A DNA stretch of 64,000 bases, taken from JANSXG01 sp024743075. GTDB taxonomy: Bacteria; Planctomycetota; Phycisphaerae; Phycisphaerales; UBA1924. This document shows, piece by piece, positions 9,520 through 17,982 of this stretch. The position numbers were made by a program, and so were the translations under genes. The notes below the pieces were generated by a model. It was not told the origin of the DNA, did no database searches, and saw nothing but the letters and a program-made list of their open reading frames with translations. Every line of letters begins with the position of its first letter. Positions within the stretch are counted from its first letter, which is position 1. The DNA lies in the NCBI GenBank assembly GCA_042140185.1, contig CP159477.1, forward strand, positions 1,240,001-1,304,000, read 5' to 3'.

Positions 9520-10737
9520 TTACCGCGGGCTGACCTGCTGGAGCGTACGCCCGCGCCAGCTGCGGCGACCGGTCAGGTGCAGGTACAGGCTCCACCACTG
9601 AACGGCGGTCATGATCAGGACACCCAGGGCGTGGAGTGGCGCCACTTTCGCTGTGTGCTGCTCGCGCGTGGCGATGACCAGGCGCTGTCCGATGCCCAGC
9701 AGCGTCGCGCCGCCCGACGCGACGACGGCGATCCACGGAACGCTCTCGCTCGTGGTGCTGATCGTGATCGAGGCCGCGAACAGCACCGGCGGGAGGATGT
9801 GGCCGACGAAGTGGAGCATCGTGAGAATCAGCAGGAGCACCGGAGAGCCCAGTCCCTCATACGCGTTCTTGGCGAACCCACGCCAGGCGGCGCCGAAGCC
9901 CTTGTACATGCGGCAACTCGCGACGTCCGGGCCATCGAACAGATCGGTTCGGTAGCCGTGCCGTCGTGCAAGTCGCGGCATCTTGACCCCGTCGTGCATC
10001 GAATCCTTGAGCGACTCATGGCCGCCGAACGCGGTGTAGCAGGACTGTTTGACGAGCATGAACTGTCCGCACGCTGCCGAAGCAGCGGGGTCGAGCGTCC
10101 GACGCATCCGCCCGAACGGTAAGTAGCTGAGCAGAATGAAGAAGATCGACGTGACCAGCAGAGCTTCCCCCACCGAGCGAGTAACCTGGCGGGGAAATGT
10201 TGAAAGCAGCCCGAGTTCGCCGTCACGGTCACACTCTGTCGCGTGGGCGAGCGTGCGACGCAGGCCGTTGGGCGCGATGCGCACATCGGCATCGATGAAC
10301 AGCATCCAGCCGTCGTTGCCGGATCCAGCGATCGCAGCTTGCGCGAGACGCCAGCAGGCGTGCTGTTTGCCGCACCAACCGCTGGGCATGGGCTGCGTCG
10401 GGACGATCCGGAGTCGGGGTTCCTCTGCCGTGAGTTGCTTTAGAATGCTCGGTGTCTCGTCTTCGGACTGATCGTCATAGACATAGACACGCAGTTCCTC
10501 GACACCGCCCCCGAGCACGGAGCGGACACAGGCCTCGATGTTGGCGGCCTCATTGCGGGCCGGAATGCAGACGCTGAGCGGCAGGCTTGCTCTCGCTCCG
10601 GCGGTGTCGACGACGGGAGGGCGAGGCAGTCGACGGAGATTCCACACCGTCATGAACGCTGCGAAGGACGCGATGGCGAAACCGGCGATTGACAGACCAT
10701 CCCACCAAGTCAAGGGCAACTCCGTATCAGGGAACAC
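9520..10737 (-). CDS. crtQ: Membrane GT2 glycosyltransferase, CrtQ-like
   Basis: A 405-residue family 2 glycosyltransferase. It has an N-terminal membrane segment (about residues 13-33), a GT-A domain with SVCIPARNEAANIEACVRS, the DDQSEDET turn and the metal-binding FIDADVRI, and three or four C-terminal membrane helices. This architecture matches the staphyloxanthin enzyme CrtQ, which glucosylates 4,4'-diaponeurosporenoate at the membrane, and also hopanoid-associated GT2 proteins. Its position as last gene of the aldH-crtP operon, 3 nt after the acyltransferase, favours carotenoid glycosylation. The gene symbol is given by homology and context, not by activity. Confidence 0.78.
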   Translation of the reverse strand: MFPDTELPLTWWDGLSIAGFAIASFAAFMTVWNLRRLPRPPVVDTAGARASLPLSVCIPARNEAANIEACVRSVLGGGVEELRVYVYDDQSEDETPSILKQLTAEEPRLRIVPTQPMPSGWCGKQHACWRLAQAAIAGSGNDGWMLFIDADVRIAPNGLRRTLAHATECDRDGELGLLSTFPRQVTRSVGEALLVTSIFFILLSYLPFGRMRRTLDPAASAACGQFMLVKQSCYTAFGGHESLKDSMHDGVKMPRLARRHGYRTDLFDGPDVASCRMYKGFGAAWRGFAKNAYEGLGSPVLLLILTMLHFVGHILPPVLFAASITISTTSESVPWIAVVASGGATLLGIGQRLVIATREQHTAKVAPLHALGVLIMTAVQWWSLYLHLTGRRSWRGRTLQQVSPR

Positions 10738-10740
10738 GGG

Positions 10741-11571
10741 TCAGCGAGTCGATCGGCTTCTGGCATCGCCGAGGTCTCCCGAGCGACCACGCAAACGCAG
10801 CCACAGATCGTAGACGGGATTCGTCTGTCGATGCTGACGCGACGCGAGCACCACTTGCCAGTCTTCAGGGTTTCTCCGTAGAACTCGCTCGGTTAACGCG
10901 TCCTGATTGGCCTGCATGGCGTCGGTCATCGCGCGTTGCCAGTCCGTGGTACTCGGTCGTCCACCCGATCGCGAATCCGCTTTTACCGTGACGATTCGCA
11001 TGCACAACTCCGGCCGGCGGTCGTTCCAGAAGCAGTAGTCCATCGCGAGGGCGATCACCAGCGGGCTGGAATCCAAACGAGATGCGACCGCGGCGGCCCC
11101 GGGGCGAAGGCGGATCGACCTGCGGACGTCGGTGAAGCTGCCTTGCGGCGTGATCCAGAATGTCGCCTTCGGACGCTCCGCGAAACGCGTGCGCAGGAAG
11201 TCGACCTGAGCGGGCAGTGAATCGGGTTCGTCCGGTTCGATGCCAAACACTCCGACGCGGCGCAGAATTCCGAATCGTTCGAGTTCAGACCTGTCCATCG
11301 CGGCGAGCATCGGGCGGCTCGGCAGGTACACGCGACTGAGCAGCACCGCAACGAGAGGGTCCCACCACCCCGGGTGATTCCCCAAAGCGATGACGGGGCC
11401 CTCGTGCGAGTTGGTGGCGCGGAGCACATCGATCGACGCCGGCTCGATTCGAACCCCGTGAAAGGACTTGCGAAACATCCGAGCGACATACCACGAAAAG
11501 ACTCCGAAGAAACGGTCGGAGTACCGATCCTCAAGCACGCGGACCTTTTCGTGAGACGAGCGGCCTGTCAT
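10741..11571 (-). CDS. PlsC-like acyltransferase, carotenoid operon
   Basis: A 276-residue lysophospholipid-acyltransferase-family protein. The catalytic HX4D box is ALGNHPGWWDPLVA, and a second block, FWITPQGSFTDVR, corresponds to the EGTR-like region although the Glu is replaced. It probably works at the cytoplasmic membrane face. In staphyloxanthin-type pathways the last step is acylation of the glycosylated carotenoid by CrtO, which is an unrelated membrane protein; here a PlsC-type enzyme occupies that place, which is an inference from gene order. Its ATG overlaps the upstream GNAT stop in ATGA, so translation is likely coupled. Confidence 0.8.
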   Translation of the reverse strand: MTGRSSHEKVRVLEDRYSDRFFGVFSWYVARMFRKSFHGVRIEPASIDVLRATNSHEGPVIALGNHPGWWDPLVAVLLSRVYLPSRPMLAAMDRSELERFGILRRVGVFGIEPDEPDSLPAQVDFLRTRFAERPKATFWITPQGSFTDVRRSIRLRPGAAAVASRLDSSPLVIALAMDYCFWNDRRPELCMRIVTVKADSRSGGRPSTTDWQRAMTDAMQANQDALTERVLRRNPEDWQVVLASRQHRQTNPVYDLWLRLRGRSGDLGDARSRSTR

Positions 11572-12146
11572 CCCTCCCAGTCGGCCCGGGTAATCTCGTA
11601 CCGGACGGTGCCCGGCTCCACGCCGTCGCCGACGTGCTGCATGCCGTTGCGGGTCATGACCGAGATGGAGACAGGCATGTCGGCGAACGTCTCGCCGCTG
11701 ATGCGCTGGACGTCGGTGCTCTCAAAGGCCCAGTCGATGAGCCCGCCCAGCGACTCCGTGGCGAAGCCCTGGCCCCGGTAGTCCTTGAGGATCGCGTAGC
11801 CAATCTGCACATGACCGTTGGCATCCGGCGGACCGGCGAACCCGATGCTCCCGACGAGCGTTCCGGCCGGAAGACCCTCGATGGAGTAAGTGATGTACCA
11901 ACTCCACCAACCGCACTCGTTCGGGCGCTGCTCAAGGAGGTCGGCGAGGCGATCACGATGCTTGCCGAACAGTTCGGGGGGCCACGATCGTGGTACGACG
12001 ACGCCGAGCATCGAACCGAAATCGTCTGAATCGCTGGCGTCGGCTCGGGCGATTTTACCGCTGGCCGGGATGAGCACGAGCCGATCGGTGGCGACACGCG
12101 TATCCGGGCCGGCGACGGGAGGGGTGTTGTCGGCGGTGTGTGTCAT
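11568..12146 (-). CDS. GNAT-family N-acetyltransferase
   Basis: A 192-residue protein of the RimJ/RimL-like GNAT group. The acetyl-CoA binding region is ILKDYRGQGFATESLGGLIDWAF (Q/R-x-x-G-x-G/A), followed by the typical QRISGETFADMPVSISVMTRNGM block, in which Asn normally marks the last strand. The substrate is not predictable; the family includes ribosomal protein and antibiotic acetyltransferases. ATG 12146 is chosen over longer frames because it forms an ATGA overlap with crtP and GGAG precedes it. It also overlaps the acyltransferase by ATGA, so it is locked into the carotenoid operon, although GNAT enzymes are not part of the known C30 pathway. Confidence 0.85.
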   Translation of the reverse strand: MTHTADNTPPVAGPDTRVATDRLVLIPASGKIARADASDSDDFGSMLGVVVPRSWPPELFGKHRDRLADLLEQRPNECGWWSWYITYSIEGLPAGTLVGSIGFAGPPDANGHVQIGYAILKDYRGQGFATESLGGLIDWAFESTDVQRISGETFADMPVSISVMTRNGMQHVGDGVEPGTVRYEITRADWEG

Positions 12147-13831
12147 TGGGCGGCTCCGGCGAGAGGTGAGGAAGCATGAACGGGCGGAGCGCCGAAGGCT
12201 CGTGGCTCGACGTCCCACTGCTGTTTCGCGTTGTCGGCGGTGAATTCTTCGTCGCCGGTCTCGATGCCGAAGTCGCGACAGACCGCCCGGGCTGTCGTAA
12301 CCCCGCTCATCAGGACCATCGGCACGCCCGGTCCGGGGTTGGCCGAACCGCCGGCGAGGTAGAGGTTGTCGAATACCCGCGAGGTGTTTCTGGGCTTGAA
12401 CCCGCCCTTCAGTTTGCCGTGTGAAGCGAGACCATAGATCGCGCCGCCTTCGGCGTTGTACATGCGATCGATCATGTTCGGCGTGAGGTGACGCTCGACG
12501 ACGATGTGGTCTTCGATGTCGGGCATGCCGCCGCAGGTCTTGAGCTTTTCCATGACGATCGGACGGTACTCGTCGAGCATCTTGCCGTCGCCGAGCTCGC
12601 CCCATTCCTGGCCCTCGCGCAGGTACGGGGTGTGGATGAGCACGTAGAGCGCTTCGCAGCCCTCCGGGGCTTGGTCGGGGTCGGTTCTCGACGGTACGCA
12701 GAGGTAGAGCGTCGGATCCTTGGCAGGGACGCCCTTGCGATAGATGTCGCCGAACTCGCTCTCCGAGGAACCGCTGAACAGAAAGTCGTGGTGCGCGAGG
12801 TGGTCGTACTGCTTGTCGAGGCCGAGATAGAAAACGACGCCCGAGCAGGCCGGTTCGTACTTACCGCGGATCTTCTTTTGCTCGCTGGCGGCCACGGGAT
12901 CGCCGAGCAGGTCGCGGTAAGTCCGCTGCACGTCGCAGTTGGAGACCACGCCGTCGGCCTCGATGGTTCGGCCGTCCTCAAGCGTCACGCCATTGGCCTT
13001 GCCGCCCGTCGCTGTGATCCGCGAGACGCCCTGGCCGGTTATGACCGTTGCTCTGCCGTCGGTTTCGTGTTCACGGATAATCCGTTCCAACGCGCGGGCG
13101 ACACTCCGCGTGCCGCCCATGGAGTACCAACAGCCTTGGTCGGTCTGAGCCGCGGCAATGAGCGTCAGGATCGCCGGCGAGAGGAATGGCGATGAGCCGA
13201 CGTACTGCAGAAAGTGCTCGCAGAGCTGGCGGATGTGCGGCTCGGGGATGTGCTTCTCAACGGTCGCGCCAACAGTCGAGTGCATCCGCATCGCCAGAAC
13301 ATCACCCATAAGGCCTTCCGGGCGGTTCTTCGGCGGGTTGAACATCAGGTCCTTGACGTCGCCCAGGTCCTTGTAGAAGAACACAGATTCCGAGAGCCGG
13401 AACATGCGTCGGGCGTGCTCGATAAACGCTCGATAGCCGCGTCCGCCCTGCTTGCCGGGAAACTGCTCATCGATGGCCTTTGCCATCGTGTCAACATCTT
13501 CGCGCAGATCAACGACCGTTCCGTCGTCGTAGAAGCAACGCCACTGCGGGTCGAGACGGACAAGGTCGATGTAGTCTTCGGGCTTCCGCCCGCTCCGCTG
13601 GATGATCCCGCGAACGACCGCCGGCAGTGTGAGGATCGTGGGACCCATGTCGAACTTGAAGCCCCGTTCCTCGAGAACATTCATCTTGCCGCCGAGGTGC
13701 TGATTCCTCTCAATCAGGGTGACGCGAAACCCGCGCGAGAGCAGTTCCACGGCTGTGGACAGGCCGGCGAGCCCAGCTCCGATGACGACGATCTTGTGGC
13801 TGTTCTGTGAGGCGTCGGGCACGCTGTTCAT
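12143..13831 (-). CDS. crtP: 4,4'-diaponeurosporene oxygenase-like CrtI-family protein
   Basis: A 562-residue FAD-dependent carotenoid enzyme. The dinucleotide fold is VVIGAGLAGLSTAVELLSRG and the C-terminal FAD signature is NLYLAGGSANPGPGVPMVLMSG. Among CrtI relatives it fits the staphylococcal CrtP (terminal methyl oxidase) rather than CrtN: DPQWRCFYDDGTVVDL, FLQYVGSSPFLSPAILTL, DQGCWYSMGGTRSVARALE and GAIYGLASHGKLKGGFKP all have direct counterparts there. The expected role is oxidation of the end methyl group to an aldehyde. The start is ATG 13831 with GGAG upstream. The gene lies 74 nt after aldH, which would oxidise that aldehyde to the acid. Confidence 0.85.
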   Translation of the reverse strand: MNSVPDASQNSHKIVVIGAGLAGLSTAVELLSRGFRVTLIERNQHLGGKMNVLEERGFKFDMGPTILTLPAVVRGIIQRSGRKPEDYIDLVRLDPQWRCFYDDGTVVDLREDVDTMAKAIDEQFPGKQGGRGYRAFIEHARRMFRLSESVFFYKDLGDVKDLMFNPPKNRPEGLMGDVLAMRMHSTVGATVEKHIPEPHIRQLCEHFLQYVGSSPFLSPAILTLIAAAQTDQGCWYSMGGTRSVARALERIIREHETDGRATVITGQGVSRITATGGKANGVTLEDGRTIEADGVVSNCDVQRTYRDLLGDPVAASEQKKIRGKYEPACSGVVFYLGLDKQYDHLAHHDFLFSGSSESEFGDIYRKGVPAKDPTLYLCVPSRTDPDQAPEGCEALYVLIHTPYLREGQEWGELGDGKMLDEYRPIVMEKLKTCGGMPDIEDHIVVERHLTPNMIDRMYNAEGGAIYGLASHGKLKGGFKPRNTSRVFDNLYLAGGSANPGPGVPMVLMSGVTTARAVCRDFGIETGDEEFTADNAKQQWDVEPRAFGAPPVHASSPLAGAAQ

Positions 13832-13905
13832 TCGGATCGGCTCCCGTCGGATGAGAATCAGGCTCGGTGGCAGGCGGGGCCGCCGTTGACCTGCAATTGT
13901 ACGCG

Positions 13906-15291
13906 TCACGGACGCCTGCCGCGCCCGTAAAGCCATTTGAGGCCCTTGCGCAGTTGTGCGAGCTGCTTTGGGGGCGGGATGCCGGCCGGCGCACGCAAGC
14001 GCTTGGGCACGCTCGCGAGGTGGATGGATCCCGTCATGGCAAGCAGCCCTGGTTCCCCTCGCGACGCACCCCAGCCGCTGTCCTCGTGGCCCTGAATCGG
14101 CACCCCGGGGTGCGCGGTCGGCAGGACAACGTCGTTGTGGATCACCGTCGAACTGGCGACGCGCCCGGCGAGCGACTCGAACCTGCTCCGTGACGCGGTG
14201 AATACCGACGTCGCGAGGTGCTGCGTGCAGCCGTGGTGGACGCGGAGCATCTCGTCTTCTGTCTCACATCTCACGACCGCGCAAAGCGGGCCGAAATGGT
14301 CCCCGGCGACGACCGCGGCGTCCGGATCGGCACCGATCACGATCCGCGCTTCCGAGTGCGAGGGATCGTTTTCACGAAAAGACGGGATGACTTCAGCTCC
14401 GGCCCGCTGTGCTGCGACGGCGAGTTCTCTGACCCTTCCAGACGCCCGTTCGTCGATCAGCGTCCGCGGCGAGGCGGACGCGCCCGCGCGCAATGCCTCC
14501 GACAAAGGATCGAAGATCGACGAGTGAGCGAGCACACGGCGCGGAGCCATGCACGTCTGCCCGCTGTTCATTTCGACGAGATTCCATATCCGTTCGGCAG
14601 CGAGTTCGACATCCGCATCGTCCAGCACGAACACGCTGTCGCGCCCGGACAGTTCGAGCGTGCTCGGCGTCAGGGTGCCGGCGAGCTTCCGGGCGATCGC
14701 CCGGCCGACTTCGGTCGATCCGGTGAACACGACATGGTCAAAGCGAAAACGCTCGAGCATCTGCTCTCCCGCTTCACGCGTGGCGGGGAGTGCTTGAAGT
14801 GTGTCCTCCGGAAGACCTTGGGCTGCCAGTTCAAGAAGCAGCGCCTGCGTGCGTGGCGAGCGTTCACTCGGCTTCACGGTCACGCGGTTCCCGGCGATCA
14901 GCGCCTGAACCAATTGGATGCCGAGCAGCTGCACCGGGTAGTTCCATGTCGCGATGATTCCGACGTGACCCAAGGGCTGCCGGACGACCCGGTGCCGTTG
15001 CCCCAGCATCCAGATCGGTTGGCCCAGTGGTCGTCGAGGGCGAAGCAGTCGGCGTGCGTAGCGCTCGTGCCACCTGCACGATGCGAGCAGCGGCAGCAGG
15101 TCCCCGGTTACGACCTCGTGCTCGGGCTTGCCGACTTCTTCGCCGATCAGCTCGCAGAAATGATCCGTCGCATCGAAGAGGCGGAGACGGAAGCCGCGCA
15201 GCCACACCAGGCGATCCGACAGAGGCGTGCGAGACCACGCAAGCTCCGGGAACGAATCAGGGACTTCCCGTGTCGCTTCACCTGAGGTCAT
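13906..15291 (-). CDS. aldH: Aldehyde dehydrogenase, carotenoid aldehyde type
   Basis: A 461-residue NAD(P)-dependent aldehyde dehydrogenase. The catalytic Cys is in NSGQTCMAPRR and the general-base Glu in TLELSGRDS; the cofactor pocket is GHVGIIATWNYPVQL and VVFTGSTEVGRAIA. In the staphyloxanthin pathway AldH oxidises 4,4'-diaponeurosporenal to the carboxylate before glycosylation, and the position directly upstream of crtP supports the same role. It is the first gene of the leftward operon. ATG 15291 is chosen because it directly follows the divergent promoter region; a TATACT box ends only 7 nt before it, so the mRNA may be almost leaderless. Confidence 0.85.
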   Translation of the reverse strand: MTSGEATREVPDSFPELAWSRTPLSDRLVWLRGFRLRLFDATDHFCELIGEEVGKPEHEVVTGDLLPLLASCRWHERYARRLLRPRRPLGQPIWMLGQRHRVVRQPLGHVGIIATWNYPVQLLGIQLVQALIAGNRVTVKPSERSPRTQALLLELAAQGLPEDTLQALPATREAGEQMLERFRFDHVVFTGSTEVGRAIARKLAGTLTPSTLELSGRDSVFVLDDADVELAAERIWNLVEMNSGQTCMAPRRVLAHSSIFDPLSEALRAGASASPRTLIDERASGRVRELAVAAQRAGAEVIPSFRENDPSHSEARIVIGADPDAAVVAGDHFGPLCAVVRCETEDEMLRVHHGCTQHLATSVFTASRSRFESLAGRVASSTVIHNDVVLPTAHPGVPIQGHEDSGWGASRGEPGLLAMTGSIHLASVPKRLRAPAGIPPPKQLAQLRKGLKWLYGRGRRP

Positions 15292-15383
15292 GGTGGCAAG
15301 TATAGATCCGTGCCCGAATGAGGCCCGTCGGAGAGCGGGGTGTCCTATCCTGTGCCAATCCACCACCCGAGAGGCATGACGCA
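15292..15383. promoter_or_regulatory. Divergent carotenoid promoter region
   Basis: These 92 nt separate aldH (minus) from crtN (plus) and must hold both promoters. On the minus strand TATACT (15304-15299) is a good -10 box, 7 nt from the aldH ATG; no convincing -35 is seen. On the plus strand TATCCT (about 15345-15350) is a weaker -10 candidate for crtN, and GAGAGG near 15369-15374 is the likely crtN ribosome binding site. No clear operator palindrome was found. Confidence 0.4.
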
Positions 15384-17114
15384 GTGACCCAGACCGCCGA
15401 TACCGAAGCGACGACCACCGACGACACCATCGCAATCATCGGTGCCGGGCCGGGGGGGCTCGCGTCGGCGATGCTCCTCGCGGCCTCGGGTGCGAAAGTG
15501 CGGATCTACGAAGCGCAGCCAACGATCGGTGGCCGGACCAGTCGCATCACCAAGACCGCTCCGAATGGCGATCAGTATCACTTCGACATGGGCCCGACGT
15601 TTTTCCTCATGCCCTATGTGCTTGAGGAGATCTTCAAAGCGACCGGTGCCGACCTGCACGACTACGCGGATCTGATGCCGCTGGATCCGATGTATCGCCT
15701 GATCGTCGGCGATCGAGACTCCGAAAATCCGACCGTGATCGACGCGACGCAGGACATCGAGGAGATGACCCGGCGGATCGGAGAGGTATCTGCGCCCGAC
15801 GGTCGGGCGTTCGCTCGTTTCATCCGAGACAACAGGGCCAAGCTCGCAGCGGCGGAGCCGATTCTGCGTCGGCCCATCCGAAGCGTCTTCGATCTCGTGC
15901 GACCCGACGGCATGAAAGCCGCGATGCACATCAAGCCGCACCTGACGGTGCACGGCCTGCTTTCCAAGTACTTCGAGCATCCGGCGGTCCAACTCGCGGT
16001 CAGTTTCCAGAGCAAGTACCTCGGCATGTCGCCCTACGACTGCCCGAGTCTGTTCACGATCCTGCCGTTCATCGAGTACGAGTACGGGATCTGGCATCCG
16101 AAAGGTGGCTGCAATGCCCTGATGGACGCGATGGCGACCCGGTGTCGGGAGCTGGGCGTCGAGATCCTGACCGATTCACCCGTTGAGCGCATCGCATTTA
16201 ACGGCACGACCCCGAGGGCCACCGGCGTCGTTGCGAGCGGAACGACGATCCCGCACCGGCATGTGGTGATCAACGCCGATGCCTCCTGGGCACTGCAGAA
16301 CCTGATTCCGAGCGGCGTCCGGGCCGCGGCGCGATCGCCCTACAGCGATATCTCACTGCAGGATCGGAAGTATTCCTGCTCGACCTACATGATGTATCTC
16401 GGCCTCGATGGCGAGGTCGATCTGCCGCATCACACGATCTACATCAGCCGGAAGTACCAGGAGAACCTTGGCAATATCTCGTCGGCCGGTGATCTCAGCG
16501 AAGACCCGTCCGTCTACGTCCACAACCCGTCGGTGGTCGATCCGTCGCTCGCGCCCGAGGGCAAGACTTCGCTCTACGTGCTCATGCCGACTCCGAATCT
16601 GCAGGTGACCGATCGGACGCGTCAGTTGAATTGGGCGGAGCGTGAAGCCGAGGCCCGTCAGCAGTGCATCGAGCAGCTCGAGAAGCGATTCGGCATCAGC
16701 GACATCGAATCACGGATCGAGGTCGAGCACACGCTTTCGCCGAAGGACTGGCGCGGCATGAATATCCAGTTTGGCGCGACGTTCAACCTTGCGCACAACC
16801 TGGGCCAGATGCTCCACAAGCGTCCGCAGCACCGGCTCGAAGGGTTCGACGGCGTCTGGATGGTCGGCGGCGGCACCCACCCCGGTTCCGGGTTGCCGGT
16901 CATCTTCCTCTCCTCGCAGATCACCGCTTCCCTCCTGTGCGACGAGCTCGGCCTCGACTACGCCGGTCGCGACGCACGGCTCGATGTCCGCACCGGCGCG
17001 CGCCGAGCGAGAGATCTGCGCGATTCGAAGGTGATTCCGACCCAGCGAGGGAGCGCTCCGGGGAATTTGGTAGGTTCAACCGGTGTTGCCCTCGAAGCGG
17101 GAGCAAAGGGCTAA
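15384..17114 (+). CDS. crtN: Dehydrosqualene (4,4'-diapophytoene) desaturase
   Basis: A 576-residue CrtI-family FAD enzyme. It starts at GTG 15384; an ATG at 15376 is followed at once by a stop. Signatures: AIIGAGPGGLASAMLLAASG, FDMGPTFFLMPYVLEEIF, LDRKYSCSTYMMYLGLD-like block, APEGKTSLYVLMPTPNLQ and GGGTHPGSGLPVIFLSSQIT. These match staphylococcal CrtN closely and differ from CrtP, so the expected job is stepwise desaturation of the C30 precursor to 4,4'-diaponeurosporene. The last 50 or so residues are a disordered basic tail beyond the usual family end. The C30 precursor synthase (CrtM or HpnCDE) is not in the window. Confidence 0.87.
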   Translation: MTQTADTEATTTDDTIAIIGAGPGGLASAMLLAASGAKVRIYEAQPTIGGRTSRITKTAPNGDQYHFDMGPTFFLMPYVLEEIFKATGADLHDYADLMPLDPMYRLIVGDRDSENPTVIDATQDIEEMTRRIGEVSAPDGRAFARFIRDNRAKLAAAEPILRRPIRSVFDLVRPDGMKAAMHIKPHLTVHGLLSKYFEHPAVQLAVSFQSKYLGMSPYDCPSLFTILPFIEYEYGIWHPKGGCNALMDAMATRCRELGVEILTDSPVERIAFNGTTPRATGVVASGTTIPHRHVVINADASWALQNLIPSGVRAAARSPYSDISLQDRKYSCSTYMMYLGLDGEVDLPHHTIYISRKYQENLGNISSAGDLSEDPSVYVHNPSVVDPSLAPEGKTSLYVLMPTPNLQVTDRTRQLNWAEREAEARQQCIEQLEKRFGISDIESRIEVEHTLSPKDWRGMNIQFGATFNLAHNLGQMLHKRPQHRLEGFDGVWMVGGGTHPGSGLPVIFLSSQITASLLCDELGLDYAGRDARLDVRTGARRARDLRDSKVIPTQRGSAPGNLVGSTGVALEAGAKG

Positions 17115-17166
17115 CGACCGTTCGCGGCGGTGTATAGATGTGCTTTCAGCACTCTGGAGACCTCCT

Positions 17167-17913
17167 ATGTCCGGTGAAAGCGACTCTCAGGTAATCTTTG
17201 TAATCGGAGCCGGCGGCGGCGTTGGTAAGCCGCTTTGTGAGCGCCTCGCGAAGCGGGGAGCCACAGTGATCGGTGTCGGTCGCTCCGAGGACAAACTGAA
17301 GTCCGTGGGGGACCACTGCGCCTCCACGTTGACATTGGACGCCAAAGACCCCGACGCGGTGTCCGAGGCTGTTTCGGCCATCGTCAAGGAGCACGGGCGC
17401 ATTGACGGTGCCGTGAACCTCGCCGGATCCATCCTGCTCAAGCCCGCGCACAGCACCTCGCCGGATGAATTTCGCGAGACCATCGAACTGAATCTTACGA
17501 CCGCCTTCAACATGGTCCGCGCGGTGGCCCAACCGATGAGCAAGCACGGCGGGGGATCGGTCGTTCTGATGACATCCGCCGTAGCCGAGCACGGCTACCC
17601 GGCCCATGAAGCGATTTCCGCCGCCAAGGCGGGCGTCATCGGCCTCGCCCGGTCGGCGGCGTCCACTTACGCGAGCAAGGGCGTCCGTTTCAACTGCGTT
17701 GCCCCGGGCCTGACCGATACGCCGATGGCTGGTCAGATCTTCGGGTCTGAGCCGGCTCTGAAGGCGTCCCTGGCGATGCACGCCAACGGGAGAGCTGGCC
17801 AGCCGGAACAGGTCGCGTCGGCGATCGACTTCCTCCTCCAAGCCGATCAGGCCCACGTGACCGGTCAGGTGCTGGCGGTCGATGGCGGTCTCTCTCGCGT
17901 GCACGCGAAGTGA
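17167..17913 (+). CDS. Atypical SDR oxidoreductase lacking catalytic Tyr
   Basis: A 248-residue short-chain dehydrogenase fold. The cofactor loop is VIGAGGGVGKPLCERLA, NLAGS matches the NNAG motif, and GVRFNCVAPGLTDTPMA and TGQVLAVDGGLS are the normal C-terminal blocks. Ser137 and Lys154 of the catalytic set are present, but the residue that should be Tyr (13 after Ser, 4 before Lys) is Ile150 in HEAISAAKAG. It may therefore bind NAD(P) without classical hydride chemistry, or use another acid. It starts at ATG 17167, 52 nt after crtN in the same direction, so it may share its transcript. Its substrate is unknown. Confidence 0.85.
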   Translation: MSGESDSQVIFVIGAGGGVGKPLCERLAKRGATVIGVGRSEDKLKSVGDHCASTLTLDAKDPDAVSEAVSAIVKEHGRIDGAVNLAGSILLKPAHSTSPDEFRETIELNLTTAFNMVRAVAQPMSKHGGGSVVLMTSAVAEHGYPAHEAISAAKAGVIGLARSAASTYASKGVRFNCVAPGLTDTPMAGQIFGSEPALKASLAMHANGRAGQPEQVASAIDFLLQADQAHVTGQVLAVDGGLSRVHAK

Positions 17914-17982
17914 ATCCGGGCGGGTCCGCCGAGCGAAACCCCTGTCCGGATACAAGATCATCTGGACAATGGAGGCTCGGAT

